A stretch of DNA of 59,573 nt from contig DATBFX010000091.1 in assembly GCA_036558305.1 (NCBI GenBank), forward strand, positions 1 to 59,573. Reading direction: 5' to 3'. The notes under the pieces are model-generated. The model worked only from the letters and a program-made list of their open reading frames with translations. It was not told the origin of the DNA and searched no databases. This stretch comes from DATBFX01 sp036558305. GTDB lineage: Bacteria > Chloroflexota > Chloroflexia > Thermomicrobiales > UBA6265. The position numbers were made by a program, and so were the translations under genes. The stretch's first letter is position 1, and the number at the start of each line of letters is the position of its first letter. This document shows positions 24,217-32,252 of the stretch, in pieces.

Positions 24217-25047
24217 ATGCGATGTCGAGCACCGTCCTCCGCGGCGGACGACGTCATCCGCAGTCCGGCCAACCGAACGTTGAAACTGATTCGCTCGCTC
24301 CATCAGCGCAAAGTGCGCGAAACGGAGCGAGCGTTTGTCGTCGAAGGGTTCCGGGCGATCGCGGACGCCATCGCCACCGGCGCCACGCCGCACATCATCG
24401 TGGTGCGCCAAGGCGACGAGCGCAATGCGACGAATTGGTTCGGAAGTTCGGCAGCACCGCAGGCGGTCGACGCAGCACTCTTCGACCACTTGGCGGAGAC
24501 GGTGTCGCCGCAGGGTGCGATCGCCGTTTTCCCCTTCCCAGACCTCGAAATTCCTTGCGTTGAAACCCCCCTGTATCTCGTGCTCGATCAAATTCGCGAT
24601 CCCGGCAACGTCGGAACGCTGCTTCGCAGCGCCGCGGCCGCGGGGGTGACGGCGGTCGTGCTCACCGAGGGCACGGTCGATCCGTACAACGCCAAGGCCG
24701 TCCGTGCCGGCGTCGGCGCCCATTTTCGCGTCCCGATCCGGTGGCTGACCGAGTTGGAACGGGATCGGATCGTTCGCGAGTGTCCCGTGCGAGCCGTGGC
24801 GGACGCGACAGGATCGGTTCCCTACGACGAAATCGATTGGTCCACCGGAGCTGCGCTGATCATCGGGTCGGAAGCACACGGCCCCTCAACCACCGGAACG
24901 GAACTCGGATCGACGACCGTGCGCATACCGCTGGCGGCGAACGTCGAATCGCTCAACGCGGCGGCGGCGGGGGCGGTGATGCTCTTCGAGGCGGCGCGCC
25001 AACGCCGGTTGACGGCAACGACCACAACCGGATCGACCATGATCTGA
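24217..25047 (+). CDS. SpoU/TrmH-family RNA 2'-O-methyltransferase
   Basis: 276 residues. A small N-terminal substrate-binding domain (about 1-95; SLHQRKVRETERAFVVEG) is followed by the SPOUT domain with motif 1 LDQIRDPGNVGTLLRSAAAAG, motif 2 IIGSEAHG and motif 3 IPLAANVESLNAAAAGAV, which form the SAM-binding knot. Members methylate ribose 2'-OH in 23S rRNA or tRNA; the N-domain suggests an rRNA enzyme such as RlmB or TsnR types. It starts 9 bases after rplT and may be co-transcribed. Confidence 0.92.
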   Translation: MRCRAPSSAADDVIRSPANRTLKLIRSLHQRKVRETERAFVVEGFRAIADAIATGATPHIIVVRQGDERNATNWFGSSAAPQAVDAALFDHLAETVSPQGAIAVFPFPDLEIPCVETPLYLVLDQIRDPGNVGTLLRSAAAAGVTAVVLTEGTVDPYNAKAVRAGVGAHFRVPIRWLTELERDRIVRECPVRAVADATGSVPYDEIDWSTGAALIIGSEAHGPSTTGTELGSTTVRIPLAANVESLNAAAAGAVMLFEAARQRRLTATTTTGSTMI

Positions 25048-25167
25048 CAAACAAATCCACCCGCACGGCGTAGAAAGGTGCTAGACTCCCGCCCCGAACC
25101 GATATCCGGCGGTACGGGATCAACGCGGCCCGCTGACGACCGCGAGCCTCAGGAGAGGGGGAGATCG

Positions 25168-25458
25168 ATGCGCAAACAAGACCTCATCCGGGCCGTCGCG
25201 AAGCACACCTCACGACCCGAAAGCCAGGTTGGTCCGATCGTCAACGCCGTCTTCGATACCATCGAGCAGTCGCTCGCCGACGGTGACGAGGTGGCGATCA
25301 GCGGCTTCGGCTCGTTCCGCGTGGTCGAGCGGCCGGCGCGCACCGGTCGCAATCCGCAGACCCGCCAACAGATCACGATCGGACCGCGGCGTTCGCCGGC
25401 ATTTCGCGCCGGCGCGAGTCTGAAACGCGCGGTCGGAGACTCGGACGGCGGCGCCTAA
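25168..25458 (+). CDS. HU-family DNA-binding protein
   Basis: 96 residues from an ATG with a GGAGAGGGGGA region upstream. MRKQDLIRAVAKHTSRPESQV, the SGFGSFRVVERPARTGRNPQ core with the DNA-intercalating arm (RNPQTRQ) and SPAFRAGASLKRAV are typical of HU. It bends and compacts DNA. It is monocistronic-looking: it stands 120 bases after the methyltransferase and ends at a convergent junction with gyrB. Confidence 0.95.
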   Translation: MRKQDLIRAVAKHTSRPESQVGPIVNAVFDTIEQSLADGDEVAISGFGSFRVVERPARTGRNPQTRQQITIGPRRSPAFRAGASLKRAVGDSDGGA

Positions 25459-25474
25459 CCGCGCCGACGCGAGA

Positions 25475-25498
25475 GCCCTTCGCCTGGGGGCGAAGGGC
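25475..25498. terminator. Hairpin at the HU/gyrB convergent junction
   Basis: GCCCTTCGCC (25475-25484) and GGCGAAGGGC (25489-25498) form a perfect 10-bp stem with a 4-base loop. It lies between two convergent genes. No T-run follows on either strand, so if it terminates, it does so as a GC-rich bidirectional hairpin. Confidence 0.6.
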
Positions 25499-25529
25499 CC
25501 CGTGCATCGACGAATCTGGTCGGTTTTCG

Positions 25530-28500
25530 CTACACGTCCAGGTTGACCACGTCGCGCGCGTGGGTCTGGATGAACTTCTTGCGCGGGGGGACGGCGGCGC
25601 CCATCAGCATGTCGAATGTCTCGTCGGCGGCGACGCCGTCTTCGATCGTGACTTGCATCAGCGTTCGGTTGACCGGGTCCATCGTCGTCATCCAGAGCTG
25701 GTCGGGGTTCATCTCGCCAAGACCCTTGTAGCGCTGGACTTCGGCCTTCTCGCCGAGTCGCTTGATCGCCTCTTCGCGCTGCTGCTCCGTGTAAACCCAC
25801 GACTCTTCCTTGCCCGCTTTGACTCGGTAGAGGGGCGGTTGGGCGATGAAGAGGTGACCGTCGATGATGATCTGCTCCAGGTGACGATAGAAGAACGTCA
25901 GGAGCAGCGTTCGGATGTGCGAACCGTCGACGTCGGCGTCGGTCATCACGATCACGCGGTGGTAGCGAAGTTTGCTCGCGTCGAACTGATCGCCCACCGA
26001 CGTGCCGAGCGCCGTGATCAGCGTCCGGATTTGCTCGTTTTGGAGCATCTTGTCGAGGCGCGCCTTTTCGACGTTCAAAATCTTGCCGCGCAGCGGCAGG
26101 ATAGCCTGGAAGCGGCGGTCGCGGCCCTGCTTGGCACTATTGTGAACGAACGGTCCGGCCGCGAGGGCGAAGTTTTGGTAGCCCTCGACCGTGAGATCGA
26201 AAACATCGGCTCGCTCGTCGAGGCCGCGAACGAACACAACGCGGTCGTTGAAGTTCGTCGCGGCCTCCAACATGCGCTGTTCGTCGCCTCCGTAGTGTTC
26301 CTTAAGGAGGCGTTCGTAGCGCAGCGCAGTGGGTGCGGTTGCGAGTCTCAAATGGTCGTAGGCAGCCCGGACGTTGGGTTCGGCGAGAACGTCGTGTAAG
26401 AGGCGTAGCGCCTTGAGCTTGTGGCCGGTCGCAATGAGACCGCCCTTTTCCTCGGAGGTGGTGCTCGCACGCCAACTCGCCAAAGAGTCGAGGATGTTGG
26501 AACGGTGTTCGTCGTTCGCCCAAGTCCGGTGTACGGCATTCGAGAGCTTGTCGCGGTGTTCTGGATGGTCAAGCCACCACTGCCGCACCGCATCGCTGCG
26601 ACCGCGACGATACTCATCGGTCCACTGCTCTTTGGTCTTTTGGGAGCGCCAAGTCCGCAGGTCCGCATCGTCCCACTGTTTCGTTGAGGCCGCGCGTAGG
26701 GACTCACGCGCTTCGGGATGGTCGGCGAAGAAACCCCTCACACGCTCGGCTTGAAGATCCCGGTGCTGTTCGACCGACCAATATGCCTCCTGCTGTGCGT
26801 CGAGTCGAGCAACGACCTCGGCACGATCCGAATCGCTGAGCGAAGCCCACCATGAATCGAATCCGGCGCGCACACGCGCGTTAAGTTCCTCGACTTGTCG
26901 CTGACGCCGGACCTGATCGGACTTCAACCTGCGAAAATCCGGGTCTTTCCATTGCTCGATGGCCTGGGCGCTCAACTGCGCGATCCTGCGAGATCGGTAT
27001 TCGTCGGTCCGCCACAAGCGTCGAAGGCGCCCGCCGGCCAGGTCCGCGTGCAGCTTCAGGTGTGCTTCCTTGGTCATGCGAACGATGTTGCGGGGATCGT
27101 TGTTCCGCTTGTCGAAGTCGGAATGGTGTCGCATCGGGCCGCCGGTCTTGTCGTAGATGCCGTTGCGGAGGTTGTACAGATCGGCAAGGTGATGGGAATG
27201 CCACCACTCCTCCGCTCCGTACATCCAGACCATCTCATAGCCCGGACCCGGAAGGTCGTTCGCCTCGGTCAAGCGTGTCTTCAGCGCGAGCAAACTTTCG
27301 CCCGGTTCAAGTTCGTGTGCTTGCTTGTAGGAGCCGTTCCGAAGACGGAAGAGATGGTCCGGCGTACAACGAATGCTCGACCCCGACTCGAGAACCACTT
27401 CGACCAACGGTGCATCGCGACGCGTGAGTCGGGGAGAGTCGAGAGGGACGACTCGCACGTCGCCCGCGCTGTTCGTCGCGTAGCCGAAGTGCCGAATGCC
27501 CCGATCCCAATCCTCCGCGAGTTCGCGCAGCGATCGGCTCTGCCCGCTCGCCAAACGGATGAGCGTTTCGCCCACAAAACAACCGCCGGCCGAGTCACCC
27601 TCGACGATGTAGAGTTCGGCCCGACTCGGGTCGCGCTCGGTGCAATCGGCCAGCTTGCCCGGCAGGCTGAAGCTGTCGAGACCGCCCTTGCGCTGAACGA
27701 GCTCGCGCGCTTTGCGCGCCGCCTCACGCGCCCTTGCGGCGTTGACGCACTTTTCGATGATCCGCTTGGCGACCTGCGGGTTCTCTTCGAGGAACGCGCC
27801 GAGCGCCTCGTTGACGACCGTCTGGACCGCGCCAGCCACGTCGGCGTTGCCGAGCTTTCCCTTCGTCTGCCCTTCGAACTGCGGTTCGGCCAACTTGACC
27901 GAGACGATGGCGGTCAGTCCCTCGCGGACGTCCTCGCCGGAGAGTGTCTCATCGCCCTTCAGGAACCCGTTCTTCTTGGCGTAGTCGTTGATCGTCCGCG
28001 TCAACGCCGACTTGAAGCCGGAGAGGTGGGTCCCGCCGTCGACCGTGTTGATGTTGTTGGCGAAGGTGTGCGTCGACTCGCCGTAGCTGTCGTTGTACTG
28101 GAGCGCGACTTCGACCATGCAGGCCGGCAACTCCCGCTGCACGTAGAACGGTCGATCGTGCACCGGGGTGCGGTTGCGGTTGAGGTGCCGAACGAAGGAA
28201 ACGATGCCGCCCTCGAAGTAGAACGTCATCTCCTTGTCGACCCGCTCGTCGACAAAGGTGATCTTGAGCCCCTTGGTCAAATAGGCGGTCTCGCGGAACC
28301 ACTGGACGAGCGCGTCGAAGTTGTAATCGAGACCGTCGGTGAAGATGCTGGTATCGGCCAGAAAGGAGGTCGTCGTCCCGTGCTCGGTCGGCGGTACCTC
28401 GCCGACCTGGCGCACCTTCGAGACCGGCACACCCCGTTTGTATTCCTGGCGGTAGACCTTGCCGCCGCGGCGCACCTCGACCCGGCACCAGTCGGAGAGG

Positions 28501-28889
28501 GCGTTGACGACCGAAGCGCCGACGCCGTGGAGACCGCCGGAGACCTTGTAGCCGCCGCCGCCGAATTTGCCGCCGGCGTGGAGCACCGTCATGATCACCT
28601 CGAGCGCCGAGGTGTTCATCTTGGCGTGCTTGTCGACCGGGATGCCGCGTCCGTTGTCGGTCACCGTCACCACACCGTCCGCGGCGATGCGGACGAGGAT
28701 CGTGTCGCAGTGACCGCCGAGGGCTTCGTCGACCGAGTTGTCGACGATCTCGCGTACGAGGTGGTGGAGACCCCGCTGGTCGGTGCTCCCGATGTACATA
28801 CCCGGGCGACGACGAACCGCCTCCAGACCTTCCAGGACCTGGATCGAGCTCGCGTCATAGGACGGAAGTTTGGTCGCTGTTGCTGCCAA
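25530..28889 (-). CDS. gyrB: DNA gyrase subunit B precursor with an in-frame intein
   Basis: 1119 residues as translated; after removal of the intein (residues 437-917) the gyrase subunit would be 638 residues, the normal size. The GHKL ATPase domain has EIVDNSVDEALGG, TVTDNGRGIP and GGLHGVGASVVNALS. The TOPRIM domain starts with IVEGDSAGG, is interrupted by the intein exactly after GDSAGG, and resumes SAKQGRDRRFQAILPLRGK, then VMTDADVDGSHI. The start is a TTG (28889-28887) with AAGGAG 7 bases upstream; no better start exists. It follows a membrane protein gene by 12 bases. GyrB with GyrA introduces negative supercoils using ATP. Confidence 0.97.
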   Translation of the reverse strand: MAATATKLPSYDASSIQVLEGLEAVRRRPGMYIGSTDQRGLHHLVREIVDNSVDEALGGHCDTILVRIAADGVVTVTDNGRGIPVDKHAKMNTSALEVIMTVLHAGGKFGGGGYKVSGGLHGVGASVVNALSDWCRVEVRRGGKVYRQEYKRGVPVSKVRQVGEVPPTEHGTTTSFLADTSIFTDGLDYNFDALVQWFRETAYLTKGLKITFVDERVDKEMTFYFEGGIVSFVRHLNRNRTPVHDRPFYVQRELPACMVEVALQYNDSYGESTHTFANNINTVDGGTHLSGFKSALTRTINDYAKKNGFLKGDETLSGEDVREGLTAIVSVKLAEPQFEGQTKGKLGNADVAGAVQTVVNEALGAFLEENPQVAKRIIEKCVNAARAREAARKARELVQRKGGLDSFSLPGKLADCTERDPSRAELYIVEGDSAGGCFVGETLIRLASGQSRSLRELAEDWDRGIRHFGYATNSAGDVRVVPLDSPRLTRRDAPLVEVVLESGSSIRCTPDHLFRLRNGSYKQAHELEPGESLLALKTRLTEANDLPGPGYEMVWMYGAEEWWHSHHLADLYNLRNGIYDKTGGPMRHHSDFDKRNNDPRNIVRMTKEAHLKLHADLAGGRLRRLWRTDEYRSRRIAQLSAQAIEQWKDPDFRRLKSDQVRRQRQVEELNARVRAGFDSWWASLSDSDRAEVVARLDAQQEAYWSVEQHRDLQAERVRGFFADHPEARESLRAASTKQWDDADLRTWRSQKTKEQWTDEYRRGRSDAVRQWWLDHPEHRDKLSNAVHRTWANDEHRSNILDSLASWRASTTSEEKGGLIATGHKLKALRLLHDVLAEPNVRAAYDHLRLATAPTALRYERLLKEHYGGDEQRMLEAATNFNDRVVFVRGLDERADVFDLTVEGYQNFALAAGPFVHNSAKQGRDRRFQAILPLRGKILNVEKARLDKMLQNEQIRTLITALGTSVGDQFDASKLRYHRVIVMTDADVDGSHIRTLLLTFFYRHLEQIIIDGHLFIAQPPLYRVKAGKEESWVYTEQQREEAIKRLGEKAEVQRYKGLGEMNPDQLWMTTMDPVNRTLMQVTIEDGVAADETFDMLMGAAVPPRKKFIQTHARDVVNLDV
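26139..27581 (-). mobile_element. GyrB intein with HNH homing endonuclease
   Basis: 481 residues (437-917). The first residue is Cys437 (CFVGETLIRLASG), block B is CTPDHLF (Thr509 and His512), and the end is VFDLTVEGYQNFALAAGPFVHN with the His916-Asn917 pair, followed by extein Ser918. All splicing residues are present, so it should be active. Between the splicing blocks is an HNH-type motif, HHSDFDKRNN...NIVRMTKEAHLKLH (588-614), not a LAGLIDADG pair. Residues about 626-806 hold spaced W-x-D-x-x-x-R units. An HNH intein at GyrB is known from a cyanobacterium. The insertion is in the invariant TOPRIM motif, a classic intein site. Confidence 0.95.
26472..27014 (-). repeat. Trp-spaced repeat units in the intein endonuclease
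   Basis: Trp residues at 626, 647, 739, 756, 771/772, 790 and 806 of the precursor mark units of about 16-21 residues with a W-x-(D/N)-x-x-x-R pattern (for example WRTDEYRSR, WKDPDFRR, WDDADLRT, WTDEYRRG, WANDEHRS). They resemble the small helical DNA-binding modules found behind homing endonuclease cores. A diverged stretch (about 660-735) separates two groups. Confidence 0.6.
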
Positions 28890-28901
28890 GTACGATGCTC
28901 C

Positions 28902-29888
28902 TTAGTTCGACGCGCGTGGGGCGCGCCTCGTAGACCCGACCGGCTGCGCCGGCGGAAGCTGGCGCAACCGGTTGTTGAAAAAGATCATGCCGGCCATTGC
29001 GATGCCACCGGCGAAAAACGCGTTCGCGACCACGGCGGTCAGCAATCCCGGTGGCGTGCTCGCCAATCGCTGCCAGATCTCGCCGAGACCGAGGCTGATG
29101 ATCAGCGAGGCGGCAGTCAGCCCGATCGTCTGACCTGTGTTGCGACGAACGACGTTGACGCTGTAGTACATCGCGCGGAACGGTCCAACGTCGGCGACCA
29201 CGATCGCCTCCGGCGTGAAGATCAAGAAGAGCCCCATCGCCAAACCGACGAAGATCATGACCGGCAACAGGATCGCGCCGAGTCCGAGCCCGACCACCTC
29301 GGAGAGACCCCAGAGGACGGCCAGCGGTCCCAGCACGAGCAGGAAGAGACCGAGAACGAGCACCATCATGCCGAGGAAGCGGAGCCACGTTCGCGCGATC
29401 GCGCCCGGTACCCGACGAAGGGGCCGGCTCCGTCCGATCGCGACGTCCGCCAGTGGGACGTAATAGGCGGCGAACAGCCCCGCCGCAAGCACCACCAGGC
29501 CGGCCAGGACGAGGCAGACGATCCACCAATGCTGGAGATCGAGGGACGGCCGCATCCACAACTCGTACACCTTTTCTCGCTTGATACCCGGCAGCAGTGC
29601 CGGTACGAATTGAGCGGTCAGCGTCGTCATGTCGGACCGGCCAAGGTGGTCGACTGCATCGACCGTCGACTTCGCGTCGTCGCCGTTGTTCTCGGCGATC
29701 CAACGCTGGATCGGCGCCGTTAGCGGCGCCGGTGTCAGACGCCAGCCGAGCCAGAAATAGGCGTCGAGCAGGATCGGCAACGTCATGATGAGTGGATACG
29801 TCAGCGCCATCGTCAAACCGTCGGCGATCGTGTCGATCACGCCGGGCGCGACGGGTTGTTGATTGGTGACCGCGCGTGGTGTCTGCAT
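28902..29888 (-). CDS. Multi-pass membrane protein of unknown function
   Basis: 328 residues with about six hydrophobic segments (roughly 28-48, 125-150, 175-205, 207-235, 255-275 and 280-305). It resembles no family I can name with confidence; the arrangement of long amphipathic turns between spans is like several uncharacterised bacterial membrane families. A soluble loop of about 70 residues (about 55-120) sits between the first two spans. It precedes gyrB by 12 bases and so shares its transcript. No enzyme motif is seen. Confidence 0.8.
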   Translation of the reverse strand: MQTPRAVTNQQPVAPGVIDTIADGLTMALTYPLIMTLPILLDAYFWLGWRLTPAPLTAPIQRWIAENNGDDAKSTVDAVDHLGRSDMTTLTAQFVPALLPGIKREKVYELWMRPSLDLQHWWIVCLVLAGLVVLAAGLFAAYYVPLADVAIGRSRPLRRVPGAIARTWLRFLGMMVLVLGLFLLVLGPLAVLWGLSEVVGLGLGAILLPVMIFVGLAMGLFLIFTPEAIVVADVGPFRAMYYSVNVVRRNTGQTIGLTAASLIISLGLGEIWQRLASTPPGLLTAVVANAFFAGGIAMAGMIFFNNRLRQLPPAQPVGSTRRAPRASN

Positions 29889-29945
29889 GGTGCTCTGCGT
29901 CGTTGCGCCCTTGGCGCGCCTGCCTAGCTGATCGGAGGGCGCGGT

Positions 29946-30341
29946 CTAGGCCCAGCCGAGATCGGCGATCCGGTCTTCCTCGATCCCGAAGTGGTGGGCC
30001 AGTTCGTGGATGACCGTGACGCGGACCTCGTCCGCCATCTCCTCGGGCGTGGAGCAGGCGCGCTCGATCGGCCGGCGGAAGATCGTAATCTTGTCCGGCA
30101 GGACCAGCGAGTAGTCACTGCCGCGAGCGGTCAACGGCGTGCCCTCGTAGAGACCGAAGAGTTCATCGCCGCCTTCATGCGAACCGAGTTGCTCGGTCGT
30201 TGGTTCGTCTTCGACGACGATCTCGACGTTGTCGAGCATAGCCCGGATCTCGGGCGGCAACCGTCGCAAGGCGCGAACGACGATCCGCTCGAAGCGGATT
30301 TTCCGAGCCCGATCGGCCTGCGGAAGCGCCGTTTTGCGCAT
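29946..30341 (-). CDS. Minimal zincin-type metallopeptidase family protein
   Basis: 131 residues from the ATG at 30341. The C-terminus has the zinc motif HELAHHFGIEEDRI (HExxH followed by a distal Glu/Asp), as in the small zincin family PF06262. These proteins are tiny, cytoplasmic and have no proven substrate. An AT-rich box TATCAT (30352-30347) ends 6 bases before this ATG, so the message may be leaderless; the ATG at 30356 would lie upstream of that box. It is separated by 57 bases from the next gene on the strand. Confidence 0.85.
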   Translation of the reverse strand: MRKTALPQADRARKIRFERIVVRALRRLPPEIRAMLDNVEIVVEDEPTTEQLGSHEGGDELFGLYEGTPLTARGSDYSLVLPDKITIFRRPIERACSTPEEMADEVRVTVIHELAHHFGIEEDRIADLGWA

Positions 30342-30473
30342 GGCTAATGATACCACTTTCCATCGATTTCGGCCACCTTGCGATGCGGAAAAAAGGTGCG
30401 TACGTACGCCTTCTCCTCGCCGCGCGCCGCAGACTTGTTGCCGGGGGGCATGAGACGGTTCTAGCCGGACCTG

Positions 30474-32120
30474 TCAGATCGCTACGCCCATCGCGGTCGC
30501 GAGCATGGCGCGGGCGATTTGCAGCGGTCCGGTCAGACCCGTACCGCCGTGTTCGAGGACGACCGCAACCGCGTAACGCGGTTCGGGATCGCCCGCGAAT
30601 CCGATAAACCAGGCGTGCGGTTCGCCCGAACCGGTTTCGGCGGTACCGGTTTTGCCGCCGACGACCAGGCCGGCGATCGCCGCCCCGTTGGCGTAACCGT
30701 TTTCGACCGCGTTGATCATCAGGTCGCGCACCGTGTTCGCCGTCTCCGCGGTGACCGGTCGTCGCCAGACCTTGGGATCGGTTTGCCGGACGACGCTGCC
30801 GCCGCGGGTGGTGACCGCATCGACGAGATACGGCCGCATCATGCTCCCGCCGTTGGCAATCGTCGCCGCCACCATCGCCATCTGGAGCGGCGTGACCTGA
30901 AGTTCGCCCTGCCCAAAGGCGGTATCCGCGATCGCGGGATTCGAGTTGAGGAAATCGTCGGACGAGGCGACCTGACTCTTGGCGACGGGGAGGTCAAACG
31001 GGACCGAGGAACCGAAACCGAATCGCTCGGCATACTTTTTGAGGAGGTCCTTGCCGAGTTCCAGTCCGACCTGGGCGAAGACGACGTTGAGGGAGAAGGC
31101 GAGACCCTGGCGGAGCGTCCAGGTGTCGACCGAGCCGTCGGGGCGGTTTTCCTCGACGATGACGTGCCCGTCGACATCGAGCGAGCCGTCGTCGCGGTAC
31201 GTGTCGTCGGGGGAGGCCAGGCCCGCGTCGATGGCGGCCGAGGCGGTGACCGTTTTGAACGTCGAACCGGGGGTGTACAGCCCGTCGGTCGCGCGGAGCA
31301 CCAGCGGATGATCGGGATCGCGGGTCAACTGTTTCCAGTAGGCGGACGCGGCGTCGCGACCGGCGGTATCGGCGGTGAAGAGATGCTCGGGGTCGTAATG
31401 CGGGTTGCTCGCCAACGCCAGCACCGCACCGGTCTTGACGTCGAGGAGAACGACGGCGCCGATGCGGCCGTCGAGGAGTTGATCGGCCTTGCGCTGCAAG
31501 TCGGAGTCGAGCGTCAGGCGTAAATCGAGCCCCTGGGGTGAACGGTGCAGGAGCGCGTCCTCGGCGCGAGTCAACAGATTCTGTCCCGCCTCGCCTCTCA
31601 GTTCGTCGTCGTACGTCGCCTCCAAACCCGCCTTGCCGTAGAGAAGGGGCGAGTAGTATCCGGCGACGTAAGCCGTGACCGGATCGGGGTAGATGCGGCG
31701 ACCGACGCCGTCCTCGAAGACGGTACCGGCGATGGTTTCGCCGTTGCGGTCGTAGATCCGACCACGATCGATGGCGAGGTCGTCGTCGACGTTCCGTGGG
31801 TTGGCGATCACCTCGCCGGTCCGGGGATCGGCGGCGACGCGATTGACCGTGGCCGCCTGCTCCACGACCTGAATCCGCGCCAGTTGCACCGCGATCACGA
31901 CGAACACCGTCGACAACAGGAGACCGATCTTCGCGATCGAAAGCCCCGTCGCCGACATCGGCCGCGAACGCCGTGGCCAAACCGCAAGGAGGAACAGGAT
32001 CCACGCGCCGGCAAGGCAGGCAAGCCATCGACCGTCGCTGATGCCCTCCCCGCGCCAGAGTCCGGCGCCAACGAGGGCGAGCGATCCGACAATTGCGAGT
32101 GTGCGAACAACCCGATGCAT
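30474..32120 (-). CDS. pbpA: Class B penicillin-binding protein (PbpA/PBP2-like transpeptidase)
   Basis: 548 residues. Two N-terminal hydrophobic segments (about 8-50 and 62-85) anchor it; class B enzymes usually have one. The non-catalytic pedestal domain includes RGRIYDRNGETIAGT. The transpeptidase domain has the active Ser in STFK (STFKTVTASAAID), SLN as SxN, and KTGTAE as the KTG triad. It crosslinks peptidoglycan in partnership with the SEDS protein RodA encoded upstream. The order mtnP-rodA-pbpA is on one strand; a 127-base spacer with a folded repeat separates rodA and pbpA. Confidence 0.94.
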   Translation of the reverse strand: MHRVVRTLAIVGSLALVGAGLWRGEGISDGRWLACLAGAWILFLLAVWPRRSRPMSATGLSIAKIGLLLSTVFVVIAVQLARIQVVEQAATVNRVAADPRTGEVIANPRNVDDDLAIDRGRIYDRNGETIAGTVFEDGVGRRIYPDPVTAYVAGYYSPLLYGKAGLEATYDDELRGEAGQNLLTRAEDALLHRSPQGLDLRLTLDSDLQRKADQLLDGRIGAVVLLDVKTGAVLALASNPHYDPEHLFTADTAGRDAASAYWKQLTRDPDHPLVLRATDGLYTPGSTFKTVTASAAIDAGLASPDDTYRDDGSLDVDGHVIVEENRPDGSVDTWTLRQGLAFSLNVVFAQVGLELGKDLLKKYAERFGFGSSVPFDLPVAKSQVASSDDFLNSNPAIADTAFGQGELQVTPLQMAMVAATIANGGSMMRPYLVDAVTTRGGSVVRQTDPKVWRRPVTAETANTVRDLMINAVENGYANGAAIAGLVVGGKTGTAETGSGEPHAWFIGFAGDPEPRYAVAVVLEHGGTGLTGPLQIARAMLATAMGVAI

Positions 32121-32161
32121 TTCCTTCTCACCAATGCCGGGCTACCTGTCCGAGTGCAAAT

Positions 32162-32252
32162 CGTAGGTTCGGACCGCCGTGTCCGCCCGGCCGCGATTGC
32201 GCTCACGCACGAGGGCGGACAGCGCCCACAGGGCGCCCGGTCCGCCCCTACG
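32162..32252 (-). repeat. Structured inverted repeat between rodA and pbpA
   Basis: The outer arms CGTAGG/CCTACG (32162-32167 and 32247-32252) and CGGACC/GGTCCG (32170-32175 and 32239-32244) enclose TGTCCGCCC/GGGCGGACA and the small stem GCGCCC-ACA-GGGCGC. The right end coincides with the rodA stop codon (32248-32250). It looks like a REP/MITE-type unit with a multi-stem fold. Confidence 0.6.

Noticed and set aside
26895..29723. Very long open frame on the plus strand opposite gyrB
   Set aside because: It is antisense to a clear gyrB gene; high GC makes stop codons rare in the complementary frame, and the translation is rich in Asp/Arg/Val with no domain.
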